Source: Oleispira antarctica RB-8 (GTDB taxonomy: Bacteria; Pseudomonadota; Gammaproteobacteria; Pseudomonadales; Oceanobacteraceae). From it: 64,000 bases of DNA. The notes beneath the pieces are model-generated. The model saw nothing but the letters and a program-made list of their open reading frames with translations, had not been told where the DNA came from and did not search any database. Shown in pieces: positions 36,485 to 45,139 of this stretch (its first letter is position 1; each line of letters starts with the position of its first letter). The stretch lies in assembly GCA_000967895.1 (NCBI GenBank), contig FO203512.1, positions 631,582 to 695,581 on the forward strand. The letters run 5' to 3'. The position numbers were made by a program, and so were the translations under genes.

Positions 36485-38110
36485 TCAATGACGGAAGTGA
36501 CGCATGGAAGTAAATACCATCGCAATGCCAGCTTCGTCGGCTGCGGCAATTACTTCTTCATCACGCATCGATCCCCCAGGCTGAATCACGGCCTTAATAC
36601 CATTCGCGGCAGCGTTATCCAAACCATCACGGAATGGGAAGAACGCATCCGATGCCATAACAGAACCTTCAACCTGAAGACCCGCATGCTCGGCTTTAAT
36701 GCCCGCGATACGCGCTGAGTTAATACGGCTCATCTGGCCTGCACCAACACCAATAGTCTGACGACCTTTAGCGTAAACGATAGCGTTAGACTTAACGTAC
36801 TTGGCAACTTTCCAAGCGAAGATTAAATCGTCTAGCTCAGCTTCAGTCGGCTGACGCTTAGTAACCACCTTAAGGTCGTCTTTAGTGATCATACCTTGGT
36901 CACGGTCTTGTACTAATAAGCCACCGTTTACACGTTTAAGATCAAAATCTTGTACACGATTGTTGGTATCCCATTCGCCACATTCTAATAGACGAACGTT
37001 CTTTTTAGCAGCCACAATAGCAATCGCTTCAGCGCTAATTTTAGGCGCAATGATCACTTCAACGAATTGACGATCAACAATTTTCTGAGCCGTTGCGCCG
37101 TCTAGTTCACGGTTGAAAGCAATGATGCCGCCAAACGCAGATTCGGTATCGGTTGCATAAGCAAGTTCATATGCTTCGCCAATACCGTCTAGCGATACTG
37201 CAACACCACATGGGTTTGCGTGCTTAACGATTACGCACGCTGGCTTAACGAAGGATTTAACACATTCAAGGGCAGAGTCTGTATCGGCAACGTTGTTGAA
37301 CGAAAGCTCTTTGCCTTGCAACTGTTTAGCGGTTGCAACTGAGGCTTCAGTTGCATCTTCATCAATATAGAACGCCGCTTTCTGATGTGGATTTTCGCCA
37401 TAACGCATGTCCTGCGCTTTGGTGAACTGGCTATTGAAGGTGCGTGGGAAGTTAATGCGGTCTTCAGTACCTAGCGTTTCAGCTTCTAGGTTAATCGTAC
37501 CTAGGTAATTAGCAATCATGCCGTCGTACTGCGACGTATGTTCAAAGGCTTTTAGCGCAAGATCAAAACGGGTCTTAGTGGTAAGGCCTTTGTGTTCAGC
37601 GATTTCAGCTAAAATACTGTTGTAATCATCGGCTTTAACCACGATGCCTACGTGTGCATTGTTCTTAGCCGCAGAGCGAACCATAGTAGGACCGCCGATA
37701 TCGATATTCTCAATCGCATCTGCCAACGTACAACCTGGTTTAGCAACGGCTGCCGCAAATGGATATAGATTTACAATCACTAAATCGATTGGGTTGATGC
37801 CGTGTTCTGCCATGACGTCATCATCGATTCCGCGACGACCCAAAACACCGCCATGAATCTTAGGGTGTAATGTCTTAACACGTCCATCCATCATTTCTGG
37901 GAAACCGGTGTAATCCGATACTTCTGTTGCAGGAATACCCTCTGCAATCAGTAACTTATAAGTACCGCCAGTAGACAGTAGCTCAGTGCCATTTGCACTT
38001 AGGGCGCGGGCGAATTCAACAATGCCTGTTTTATCCGATACGCTGATTAAAGCGCGACGTACAGGCGTGATGCTAACAATAGGGGCGTCGACAGAACTAA
38101 GTATGCTCAT
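36485..38110 (-). CDS. purH: bifunctional AICAR transformylase / IMP cyclohydrolase
   Basis: 541 residues from the ATG at 38110, selected for its GGAAA ribosome-binding site; 12 codons upstream in the same frame look non-conserved. N-terminal IMP cyclohydrolase domain ([34 protein letters not shown]) and C-terminal AICAR transformylase ([45 protein letters not shown]). It catalyses the last two steps of IMP synthesis. Follows fis after a terminator and 105 bp. Confidence 0.97.
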   Translation of the reverse strand: MSILSSVDAPIVSITPVRRALISVSDKTGIVEFARALSANGTELLSTGGTYKLLIAEGIPATEVSDYTGFPEMMDGRVKTLHPKIHGGVLGRRGIDDDVMAEHGINPIDLVIVNLYPFAAAVAKPGCTLADAIENIDIGGPTMVRSAAKNNAHVGIVVKADDYNSILAEIAEHKGLTTKTRFDLALKAFEHTSQYDGMIANYLGTINLEAETLGTEDRINFPRTFNSQFTKAQDMRYGENPHQKAAFYIDEDATEASVATAKQLQGKELSFNNVADTDSALECVKSFVKPACVIVKHANPCGVAVSLDGIGEAYELAYATDTESAFGGIIAFNRELDGATAQKIVDRQFVEVIIAPKISAEAIAIVAAKKNVRLLECGEWDTNNRVQDFDLKRVNGGLLVQDRDQGMITKDDLKVVTKRQPTEAELDDLIFAWKVAKYVKSNAIVYAKGRQTIGVGAGQMSRINSARIAGIKAEHAGLQVEGSVMASDAFFPFRDGLDNAAANGIKAVIQPGGSMRDEEVIAAADEAGIAMVFTSMRHFRH

Positions 38111-38170
38111 GATTTTCCGAAGTAATAGATGAATAAAGTTGACCAAGTGGTTAGGTCAGTTCTTAGAACG

Positions 38171-38193
38171 AAAAAGCGGCTATAAATAGCCGC
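38171..38193 (-). terminator. intrinsic terminator after fis
   Basis: Reading the minus strand, GCGGCTA and TAGCCGC form a 7-bp GC-rich stem with a 4-nt loop (38176-38193), followed by five T (38171-38175). It should end the dusB-fis transcript before purH. Confidence 0.8.
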
Positions 38194-38215
38194 CAGATAA
38201 TTAAAAATTAAACGC

Positions 38216-38530
38216 TTAAAGCATTCCGTACTGCTTCAGCTTTTTCCGCAGTGTCCCGCGATTCAAGCCCAAAACCGTGGAGGCCTTGGTTTGATTATCG
38301 CGGGTATACTTCATAACCGTTTCAAGTAGGGGAGCTTCAACTTCTGACAGTACCATGTTGTAAACATCGGATACTGGCTGACCGTCTAGGTTGTCAAAGT
38401 AATTTTGTAACGCACGCTCAACACTATCGCGTAGTGTTTGAGTATTGGCATCAAAAGATGAATCTTGTGCTGGGGTATGAGACGCTTCGGTCACTGTATC
38501 AACCTTCCTTAATAATGATTCTGTGTTCAT
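38216..38530 (-). CDS. fis: nucleoid protein Fis
   Basis: 104-residue DNA-binding protein. The C-terminal helix-turn-helix is strongly conserved ([24 protein letters not shown]), the central helical core contains [13 protein letters not shown], and the N-terminal beta-hairpin arm is longer and more variable than in E. coli. Fis bends DNA and regulates rRNA and growth-phase genes. It overlaps dusB by 4 nt (ATGA), the conserved dusB-fis operon, and is followed by a strong terminator. Confidence 0.95.
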   Translation of the reverse strand: MNTESLLRKVDTVTEASHTPAQDSSFDANTQTLRDSVERALQNYFDNLDGQPVSDVYNMVLSEVEAPLLETVMKYTRDNQTKASTVLGLNRGTLRKKLKQYGML

Positions 38531-39516
38531 GCCGCTATTCCTTTATTAAGTATTTTATCCTTGAAAAATAATCGAATCGCCTGAACTTGCTCCGCTGAGC
38601 TTTCCAGACGATTAAAATTTTTGCGAAAGGCTAGGCCTTCGCTATGAGTCTGTAAGTACCAGCTCACGTGCTTGCGTGCGATACGCACGCCTAAATAATC
38701 ACCGTAAAAGGTGTAGAGTCCTGCAATATGTTCGAGCAGTATAGTTTCGATTTCAGACCAGTCTGGGGCTGCAAGCAGCTCTCCGGTTGCTAAATAATGT
38801 GCAACTTGCTGAAAAATCCACGGCTGACCTTGCGCCGCGCGGCCAATTAAGACGCCATCAGCGCCGGTAAAATCCATTACTTCAGCGGCTTTTATTGCGC
38901 TGGTGATATCACCGTTAGCAAACACCGGAATACTGACCTGTTGCTTAATCTCACGAATGGTATGGTATTCAACGTCACCACTATAACCACAGTCACGGGT
39001 TCGCCCGTGAACCGCTAAAGAGACAATACCCGCCTGTTCTGCGATTTCTGCGATTTTGGGTGCATTCTTATGCTCAGGGGCCCAGCCCGTGCGCATCTTT
39101 AAACTTACGGGTACATCGACTGCTTCAACCACCGCATGCAATATTTCACTGACCAACACTTCGTCTTTCATCAGCGCAGAACCCGCGGCTTTATTGCACA
39201 CTTTTTTTGCGGGACATCCCATGTTGATGTCGATGATCTGAGCACCGTTACCTACATTAAATATTGCGGCGGCGGCCATAGATTCTGGGTCACCACCGGC
39301 AATCTGCACGGCAATCGGCTCAGGCTCTCCGTCATGGTTCAAACGAAGCTGTGACTTTCGTGTATTTCTCAGCTCAGGATTACTCGAAACCATTTCGCCT
39401 ACCACCAAACCAGCACCCAAGCGTCGGCATAATTGCCTAAAGGGAAGGTCGGTCACCCCTGCCATAGGTGCAAGCACCACGGGGTTTGGCAGTTGATAAG
39501 GACCAATCATTAACAT
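38527..39516 (-). CDS. dusB: tRNA-dihydrouridine synthase B
   Basis: 329-residue FMN-dependent enzyme reducing specific uridines of tRNA to dihydrouridine. TIM-barrel signatures: [14 protein letters not shown], catalytic Cys101 in [21 protein letters not shown] and VFANGDI...[13 protein letters not shown] for FMN binding; a helical C-terminal domain follows. Start chosen at the first Met ([10 protein letters not shown]). First gene of the dusB-fis operon; a -10 element and an inverted repeat lie just upstream. Confidence 0.95.
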   Translation of the reverse strand: MLMIGPYQLPNPVVLAPMAGVTDLPFRQLCRRLGAGLVVGEMVSSNPELRNTRKSQLRLNHDGEPEPIAVQIAGGDPESMAAAAIFNVGNGAQIIDINMGCPAKKVCNKAAGSALMKDEVLVSEILHAVVEAVDVPVSLKMRTGWAPEHKNAPKIAEIAEQAGIVSLAVHGRTRDCGYSGDVEYHTIREIKQQVSIPVFANGDITSAIKAAEVMDFTGADGVLIGRAAQGQPWIFQQVAHYLATGELLAAPDWSEIETILLEHIAGLYTFYGDYLGVRIARKHVSWYLQTHSEGLAFRKNFNRLESSAEQVQAIRLFFKDKILNKGIAA

Positions 39517-39566
39517 AAAGGATATGTGACTTCTGGTTAAAAAATGCGCGATGGAAAAGTCGGCGT

Positions 39567-39595
39567 ATAATACTCATATCAAGAGTATGAATAAA
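39567..39595 (-). promoter_or_regulatory. candidate dusB-fis promoter with inverted repeat
   Basis: On the minus strand, -10 TATTAT (39572-39567) sits 17 nt after a weak -35 TTTATT (39595-39590). The spacer region contains the inverted repeat ATACTC (39570-39575) / GAGTAT (39583-39588). A GC-rich stretch follows the -10, as in stringently controlled fis promoters. Confidence 0.4.
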
Positions 39596-39648
39596 GGCCT
39601 ATTGAGCAGTTTTTAGTGAGTTTTTTGCAACTAAAAAGCTTGACGTGA

Positions 39649-39696
39649 CAAATTGAGCCTTTTATCGATGGTTATCGAAAAATAGGGCTCAATTTG
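39649..39696. terminator. long hairpin between the zinc-ribbon gene and dusB
   Basis: An 11-bp perfect stem (39649-39659 with 39686-39696), extended inward by TTTT/AAAA and CGA/TCG pairing, downstream of the minus-strand DUF3426 gene. A second stem TTTTTAGT/ACTAAAAA lies just to the left (about 39611-39637). Possible terminator pair or mRNA 3'-end structure. Confidence 0.45.
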
Positions 39697-39732
39697 GTTG
39701 ACATTTATAGCGAGATTTTGGCAAATGCTGGA

Positions 39733-41016
39733 TTAATGGTTGGCGACCAGCTCAATACGATAGCCTACGGCTTCCGCTCCTGGGTTCGCAATTTCGATGG
39801 CAATATGAATCGGAACATTCAGTGGCATGCTATTAGAGCCAGCCAATTCACCCGCTAAATATTCTTCTGGCTTAAAATGACGAGACGCAATGGTTTGATC
39901 ATTAAGCCCGGTGAATATTAAATTTAAATCGGGGAACGGTTGCTTATAGTCGGCACTATTTATGAGTAGTGTATCGATATAGAGCGCCTGCTTTACTTTA
40001 GGGTGTGGCCGGACCATAAAGTGTTGGGTACTCATTTTACGGATATTCTGAATGGCCGGTAGTTGGCAATTAAGTAACTGGCAGCTGAGTGCATATACTG
40101 GGCGATACTGAGGATGGCGAGACCAAGAGTCAAACTTGAAATATCCGACTTGTGCAACCAAAGCAAATATCATGACGATGGCACCACTGAGCCATAACCA
40201 GAGAAAGCTAGGAGGGGTGGCAACAGGCGCTTTTTTCTTACCCTTATTATCTAGGTTGAGTGGCTCGTCGAGTAAATCGTTAACCGAGTCAGCAATGGTC
40301 AGTTCAATTTCAACGGTTTCTTGTTCAAAATCATTATTGCCGCCTAAGTGATATTGATTACTTTCAGGGGCATCTTCCAATGAAGGAACAAAGTCATCTA
40401 TTTGCTTGGCAGCATTCTCTTTGGTGAAACTCATGTCGATATCTTCGACCAAGTCGTCATCAACATCTAATAAGGCATCGGCCCACGACTCATCATAAGC
40501 GCTTGATTTAGAATTCGATTTCTCGTCGTCTTCCATTAAATTGGAAGTCCATGTTTCATCGACATGATCATGATTACGGCCAAATTGATCATCTTCAAGC
40601 TCGATATCTTGCTTGTTGTCTAGTAGTGAATAACGAGAAGGCTTAGCCTTTTCTTGCATGCTGAAAATAGAATCATCCAGCTGTAAGCTATTTGCAAAAA
40701 CTTCATCACCATTATGATCAGGTTGGCGAATACCAAAGTCTTCTAATGGGTCATCGTTGATTTGGTCGGGAATATCATCAAAAGATATCTCCTCAATAAC
40801 CGTATCTTCTTTGGCTGGAGTCGGCGCGATTGAATCAGGAGTCTGTTCCTGTATAGCAGGCGCTTTAGGCGCACCACTAATAAGATGGTTAGCAGCTTTG
40901 AATACTTGCAAACAAGACCCGCACCGCACTGCACCTTTCGCCGCCGCTAACTGCTCTAAGCGGATTCGAAAAGTGGTCTGACAATGTGGGCAGCGAGTAA
41001 TGTGTGTCTCGGCCAT
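39733..41016 (-). CDS. zinc-ribbon and DUF3426 membrane protein
   Basis: 427 residues. N-terminal MJ0042-type zinc ribbon (CPHCQ...CGSC, about residues 9-35), a very acidic, low-complexity cytosolic region (about 60-255, many Asp/Glu), one transmembrane helix (LWLWLSGAIVMIFALVAQVGYF) and a C-terminal DUF3426 domain predicted outside the inner membrane. This gene lies between prmA and dusB, as in Pseudomonas. Function unknown; a membrane-anchored regulator or secretion-related factor has been suggested only by architecture. Confidence 0.88.
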   Translation of the reverse strand: MAETHITRCPHCQTTFRIRLEQLAAAKGAVRCGSCLQVFKAANHLISGAPKAPAIQEQTPDSIAPTPAKEDTVIEEISFDDIPDQINDDPLEDFGIRQPDHNGDEVFANSLQLDDSIFSMQEKAKPSRYSLLDNKQDIELEDDQFGRNHDHVDETWTSNLMEDDEKSNSKSSAYDESWADALLDVDDDLVEDIDMSFTKENAAKQIDDFVPSLEDAPESNQYHLGGNNDFEQETVEIELTIADSVNDLLDEPLNLDNKGKKKAPVATPPSFLWLWLSGAIVMIFALVAQVGYFKFDSWSRHPQYRPVYALSCQLLNCQLPAIQNIRKMSTQHFMVRPHPKVKQALYIDTLLINSADYKQPFPDLNLIFTGLNDQTIASRHFKPEEYLAGELAGSNSMPLNVPIHIAIEIANPGAEAVGYRIELVANH

Positions 41017-41061
41017 AGCTACTAATATCCTTTGCTCATGTTACGGGCAACTTTTTATTAT

Positions 41062-41961
41062 TTAAAGTTTAGTGCCAGTTAGGATTATCCAATCATCCAT
41101 TTGTTCCATACCATCCATATTAAACCAAGGCTCGTAAGCTTGACGAACTTCATCTGCTTGATGGCTTAATAGGCCTGATAGTGCGAGTTTTCCGCCACTT
41201 TTCGTTAATTTGGCAATATTTTCTGCTAATGAAATTAATGGTCCGGCTAAAATATTGGCCACCATAATGTCGGCTTCTATTTTATGAGTATTTTCAGGTA
41301 ATACGACATCATAACGCTCAGCTGAAAGACCATTGCGTTCGGCGTTTTGGCGGGTAGCCAGTAGTGCTTGTGGGTCATTATCAACCCCTAGCATACGGTC
41401 ACTACCTAATAATAAGGCTGCAATGCCTAAAATACCACTGCCACAACCATAATCGATAATCAGCTCGCCACCCTCAACATTCTGATCTAAAAAGCGCAAG
41501 CAATGTGCTGTGGTAGGGTGGGTTCCCGTACCAAAGGCCAGGCCAGGGTCAAGCATGAGGTTAACCGCATCTTTATCTTCAGGCTCTTTCCAGCTAGGGC
41601 AAACCCATAAGCGGTCACCAAAAGGCATTGCATGGAAGTTATCCATCCAAGCACGTTCCCAATCTTTATCTTCTACGAGTTCAAGCTTATGCTCAGGAAA
41701 GCGCTTGCCTTGCATGCTTGGATCAGCAGCAAACAGCTCTTTCATATTGGCAATTAATACGTCGCCTTTGATTTCAGCATCGAACAAGCCGATCACAATG
41801 GTTTTATCCCATACTGGCATCGTGCCCAGCTCGGGTTCTAAAATAGGTTGATCAGCACCGTCTTGTAAGGTGACCGCTTGTGCGCCTTCCAATAGCATCG
41901 AGTCTTCAATAACTTCGATCTGGTCGGGCAGTACTTCAATTTTGAGTTGTATCCAAGCCAT
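41062..41961 (-). CDS. prmA: ribosomal protein L11 methyltransferase
   Basis: 299-residue SAM-dependent methyltransferase that trimethylates L11. N-terminal substrate-recognition domain (WIQLKIEVLPDQIEVIED) and a C-terminal Rossmann methyltransferase domain with LDPGLAFGTGTHPTT, motif I IDYGCGSGILGIAALLLG and VANILAGPLISL. Its start codon overlaps the aroQ stop by one base. In Pseudomonas and many relatives accB and accC lie between aroQ and prmA; here they are absent. Confidence 0.95.
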   Translation of the reverse strand: MAWIQLKIEVLPDQIEVIEDSMLLEGAQAVTLQDGADQPILEPELGTMPVWDKTIVIGLFDAEIKGDVLIANMKELFAADPSMQGKRFPEHKLELVEDKDWERAWMDNFHAMPFGDRLWVCPSWKEPEDKDAVNLMLDPGLAFGTGTHPTTAHCLRFLDQNVEGGELIIDYGCGSGILGIAALLLGSDRMLGVDNDPQALLATRQNAERNGLSAERYDVVLPENTHKIEADIMVANILAGPLISLAENIAKLTKSGGKLALSGLLSHQADEVRQAYEPWFNMDGMEQMDDWIILTGTKL

Positions 41962-42407
41962 TAGATTGATCCTTTTAACTGTTCTAGTGCACTCGAAAGT
42001 GCGAATTCATAACCCTTTGGGCCTAAACCACAAATGACACCGACTGCTTTATCAGAAAAATAAGAGTGGGCGCGAAAATCCTCACGGGCATGAACATTAG
42101 AAATGTGAACTTCAATGAATGGGATATTAACCCCTAAAATGGCATCACGAATGGCAACACTAGTATGGGTAAAAGCCGCTGGATTGATAATGATGAAATC
42201 AATGCCATCGCTTCCTGCTTTATGAATGCGCTCAATTAATTCAAACTCAGCGTTTGATTGAAAGCTGGTTAGCTCGGCGCCAGCACTTGAAGCTTGCTGA
42301 GCTAATGACTGCTCAATATCAGCCAGTGTGGTATGGCCATAAACCCCAGGTTCACGTGTGCCTAAGAGGTTTAGGTTGGGGCCATTTAATACTAAGATTG
42401 AAGGCAT
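41961..42407 (-). CDS. aroQ: type II 3-dehydroquinate dehydratase
   Basis: 148-residue dodecameric enzyme of the shikimate pathway, converting 3-dehydroquinate to 3-dehydroshikimate. Conserved: [21 protein letters not shown] with catalytic Tyr, [10 protein letters not shown] with active-site Asn, and IEVHISN with active-site His. The first gene of a short operon with prmA. A 160-bp region separates it from the diguanylate cyclase gene, transcribed in the same direction. Confidence 0.96.
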   Translation of the reverse strand: MPSILVLNGPNLNLLGTREPGVYGHTTLADIEQSLAQQASSAGAELTSFQSNAEFELIERIHKAGSDGIDFIIINPAAFTHTSVAIRDAILGVNIPFIEVHISNVHAREDFRAHSYFSDKAVGVICGLGPKGYEFALSSALEQLKGSI

Positions 42408-42567
42408 AATGAGCTCCGTTATAGGAATCGCATAATTATCGTAATGGGTACCGTATAGCTATCATATAGGTATCGAATGGGATATTACGACATGATGAAA
42501 AAACACAATGTTAACTATTGGCGGGAGTTTGCACAAAAAGCGGCGAGGGGTCTAGTCCCTAATGCCG

Positions 42568-44199
42568 CTAATCCTTAGCTGGGCACACTTTTACGCAGTT
42601 TCGGCCATCTCTTTTAGCCAAATACATCGCTTGGTCGGCCAGTTCGATTAATTCGTTGCTGCTTTGTCCTCTATGCAAGGCAATGCCGCAAGAAAAAGTT
42701 GAACTAATTGCAGCGAGGCCGCCGTGGAGTAAGTGAGAAAAATTATTACGAATTTCATTCATGATGGACTCGGCATCCTCAAGGCTGACATTGGGCAAAA
42801 CAATGGCAAATTCTTCCCCGCCGTAACGGCCAATGAAATCTGTTTTTCGTAAACGCTGAGATAAAAATAAGGCTAGGTTTTTAATAACATCATCGCCAAT
42901 CGGGTGGCCATGGTTATCATTTACTTGTTTAAAGTGATCAATGTCGACCATAACAAAACACAGTGAAGTGTTATTACGCTGAGCCACTTTAAGTTGCTCA
43001 TCTAAGGCTTTCAATATGTGGGTATGATTGTATAGGCCCGTGAGGCTATCGCGGGCAATCAGTTGGCTCAGCTCTCGCGCTCGGGCACCTCGAGTGCGAA
43101 TTGTTGATAATAAATGCCTAGGGTCAACAGGCTTGGTTAGGAAATCTTCACCGCCTTCTGCCATTGCTGCTAACTGTCGTTCTTTATCTTCCTCTCCGGA
43201 TAAATAAATGATCGGAATATTGATATAGTGCTTGTCTTGGCGAATAACCTTGGCCAGCTCTACGCCATTACAGCCCGGCATGTACATATCCATGAGAATC
43301 ATTTCAGGCTGGAACGATTCTAATACATTCCAAACCTCCATGGGGTCGGTTACTTTTTCGGTAATCATCCCCGCGGCATTCAATGCCTTTTCCGCAAAGA
43401 GTGCCTGAGATTTTGAATCGTCAACGATGAGTATTCTAAAAGGTTGCTCAGGCACTAAGTTAACCAGACTTTCAAGTTGCGTAATAATCGCTTGCGGCGC
43501 AAGGCTCTCGAAGCTGCTGATGCCGCCTAGACGTAAACACTGCAGCTTTTGTTTGAGTGTCATGCAATGAGAGCTGTAAAAAAGCACTGGAATCATGGGA
43601 TTTACTGCTGTTTTCATGCTTCCTGCTTCTTTAACTCCTTGGTGCTGAGCAATAATCGTCAAACCATTGTCTATTTCTTGAAAATCAATATCGATAATAA
43701 TGGCCAGCGGATGACGTTTTCCGATAGCGTGGTTGAGGTCGTCTTGATTGCTAAACAGTTCGGCTCTTAAACCAAAGTACTCCATTTGTTGGGCGAGCTG
43801 TATCGCATTATCGGAGTCGTTTAAAGCCATATAAATGGGCTTCTTTACTACAATCATTTTTTCAGCTTGATTGCCCTGATCATTTCTTCGTAATACCCCT
43901 TGGCTTAACTGCAACATTAAATCATTTAACGTTTTAAGCTGTTCACTGCTGGGGTGATTGTTGTTCTCTATACCTGCTAGCGTGCTCTGGAACTGAGTAG
44001 CGATCTGAATGTATTTTGGCGAATCGAAGCGCTGGGCAAAGCGCAATAATTTCTCATTGGCTTGTAATAAATCCAAGATGCGCTCATGTTGCCACTGGTC
44101 ATCATGTAGGCAGCGCCATAAATCCAGTAAGTGCCTCGCCTGATGTGTGACCCGCGTTGAGAAATGTTGCTTCAGCTTTTCGCTTTTTGAAATATCCAT
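42568..44199 (-). CDS. gcbA: REC-REC-GGDEF diguanylate cyclase (GcbA-like)
   Basis: 543-residue cytosolic cyclase. A helical N-terminal segment, a first receiver domain that looks degenerate (no clear DD pocket, AIIIDIDFQE), a second complete receiver (LIVDDSK, phospho-Asp in LMDMYMPGCNG, Lys in LTKPVD), and a GGDEF domain with the active motif GGEEF and an RxxD inhibitory site (RKTD) five residues before it. It should make c-di-GMP from two GTP. The REC-REC-GGDEF layout and position near aroQ match P. aeruginosa/P. fluorescens GcbA (PA4843). It is divergent from lapG. Confidence 0.85.
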   Translation of the reverse strand: MDISKSEKLKQHFSTRVTHQARHLLDLWRCLHDDQWQHERILDLLQANEKLLRFAQRFDSPKYIQIATQFQSTLAGIENNNHPSSEQLKTLNDLMLQLSQGVLRRNDQGNQAEKMIVVKKPIYMALNDSDNAIQLAQQMEYFGLRAELFSNQDDLNHAIGKRHPLAIIIDIDFQEIDNGLTIIAQHQGVKEAGSMKTAVNPMIPVLFYSSHCMTLKQKLQCLRLGGISSFESLAPQAIITQLESLVNLVPEQPFRILIVDDSKSQALFAEKALNAAGMITEKVTDPMEVWNVLESFQPEMILMDMYMPGCNGVELAKVIRQDKHYINIPIIYLSGEEDKERQLAAMAEGGEDFLTKPVDPRHLLSTIRTRGARARELSQLIARDSLTGLYNHTHILKALDEQLKVAQRNNTSLCFVMVDIDHFKQVNDNHGHPIGDDVIKNLALFLSQRLRKTDFIGRYGGEEFAIVLPNVSLEDAESIMNEIRNNFSHLLHGGLAAISSTFSCGIALHRGQSSNELIELADQAMYLAKRDGRNCVKVCPAKD

Positions 44200-44349
44200 G
44201 ATGATCTATATCGCAAATGTTGCTAGTAAGCTTAGCAGTCTTCATGATTTTTGCTGATGCTTAGGTGATGTTAAGTAGGAAAGCAGCAAAAACCCTCGGG
44301 TGTCCTATAGTAAGTAGATATTCAGCTATTTTTACGAGAGAGATTCTAC

Positions 44350-45048
44350 TTGCTCGAAGGACTACAGCAGCGAGCTAACAGGGTATTCCCCTTTCTATTT
44401 AAAGGGCTTGCGGCCACTTTTTTATTAGGCTTGTTCGTATTATTACAAGCGGATGATAAACAATGGATTAAAAAAGAATTGTTTGCATCCGCTCAACAGG
44501 AGTTTGGCGCTGAGGCTGAACAGCGCCTGCACGATTGGCAAAGCCTGTATCAAGACTTGCGTAATAAGGATGAAGATGAAAAATTACGGGCAGTGAATGA
44601 TTTTTTTAATACCGCGGTTAACTATGTCAGCGATCAAAAGCATTGGGGACAAGAAGATTATTGGGCGACGCCTTACGAATCACTCACAACTCACGGCGCC
44701 GACTGCGAAGACTTTGTGATTGCAAAATATTACACCTTAAAAGAACTCGGGGTCGAAGTAGAAAAGCTTCGTATTACCTATGTTAAGGCGTTGCGAATCA
44801 ATCAAGCGCACATGGTGCTTACTTACTTTCCCACCCCCGATGCGATCCCCTTGGTATTAGATAACCTAATCGGTAAGATATATCCTGCTAATCGGCGTAC
44901 AGATCTAGAGCCTGTGTACAGCTTTAATGCTTCGGGAATGTGGTTAGAGCGAATGAAGGGACAGGGGATTCGTATGGGGAATCCTAACAAACTCGATTTA
45001 TGGACCGACTTGCGACTTAGAATGTCTGCAGAAGGTATGGAAATTTAA
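44350..45048 (+). CDS. lapG: periplasmic cysteine protease LapG
   Basis: 232-residue DUF920/transglutaminase-like protease with an N-terminal membrane anchor or signal (about 13-33). The triad is Cys119 (GADCEDF), His154 (QAHMVL) and Asp171 (VLDNL), with family spacing. LapG cuts the large adhesin LapA near its N-terminus to release biofilm cells when LapD does not sequester it. Start is TTG with a GAGAGA ribosome-binding site; a start within the first dozen codons could differ. Forms a pair with lapD 85 nt downstream; the LapA-type substrate gene is not in the window. Confidence 0.9.
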   Translation: MLEGLQQRANRVFPFLFKGLAATFLLGLFVLLQADDKQWIKKELFASAQQEFGAEAEQRLHDWQSLYQDLRNKDEDEKLRAVNDFFNTAVNYVSDQKHWGQEDYWATPYESLTTHGADCEDFVIAKYYTLKELGVEVEKLRITYVKALRINQAHMVLTYFPTPDAIPLVLDNLIGKIYPANRRTDLEPVYSFNASGMWLERMKGQGIRMGNPNKLDLWTDLRLRMSAEGMEI

Positions 45049-45139
45049 AGTTTATATATTCAAAATTTATATATTTTAAGCTTATTACATTTAAAGCCTG
45101 TTAAATTAAAATCTAGCAAGGCGTTACAAGGAAATGGAC

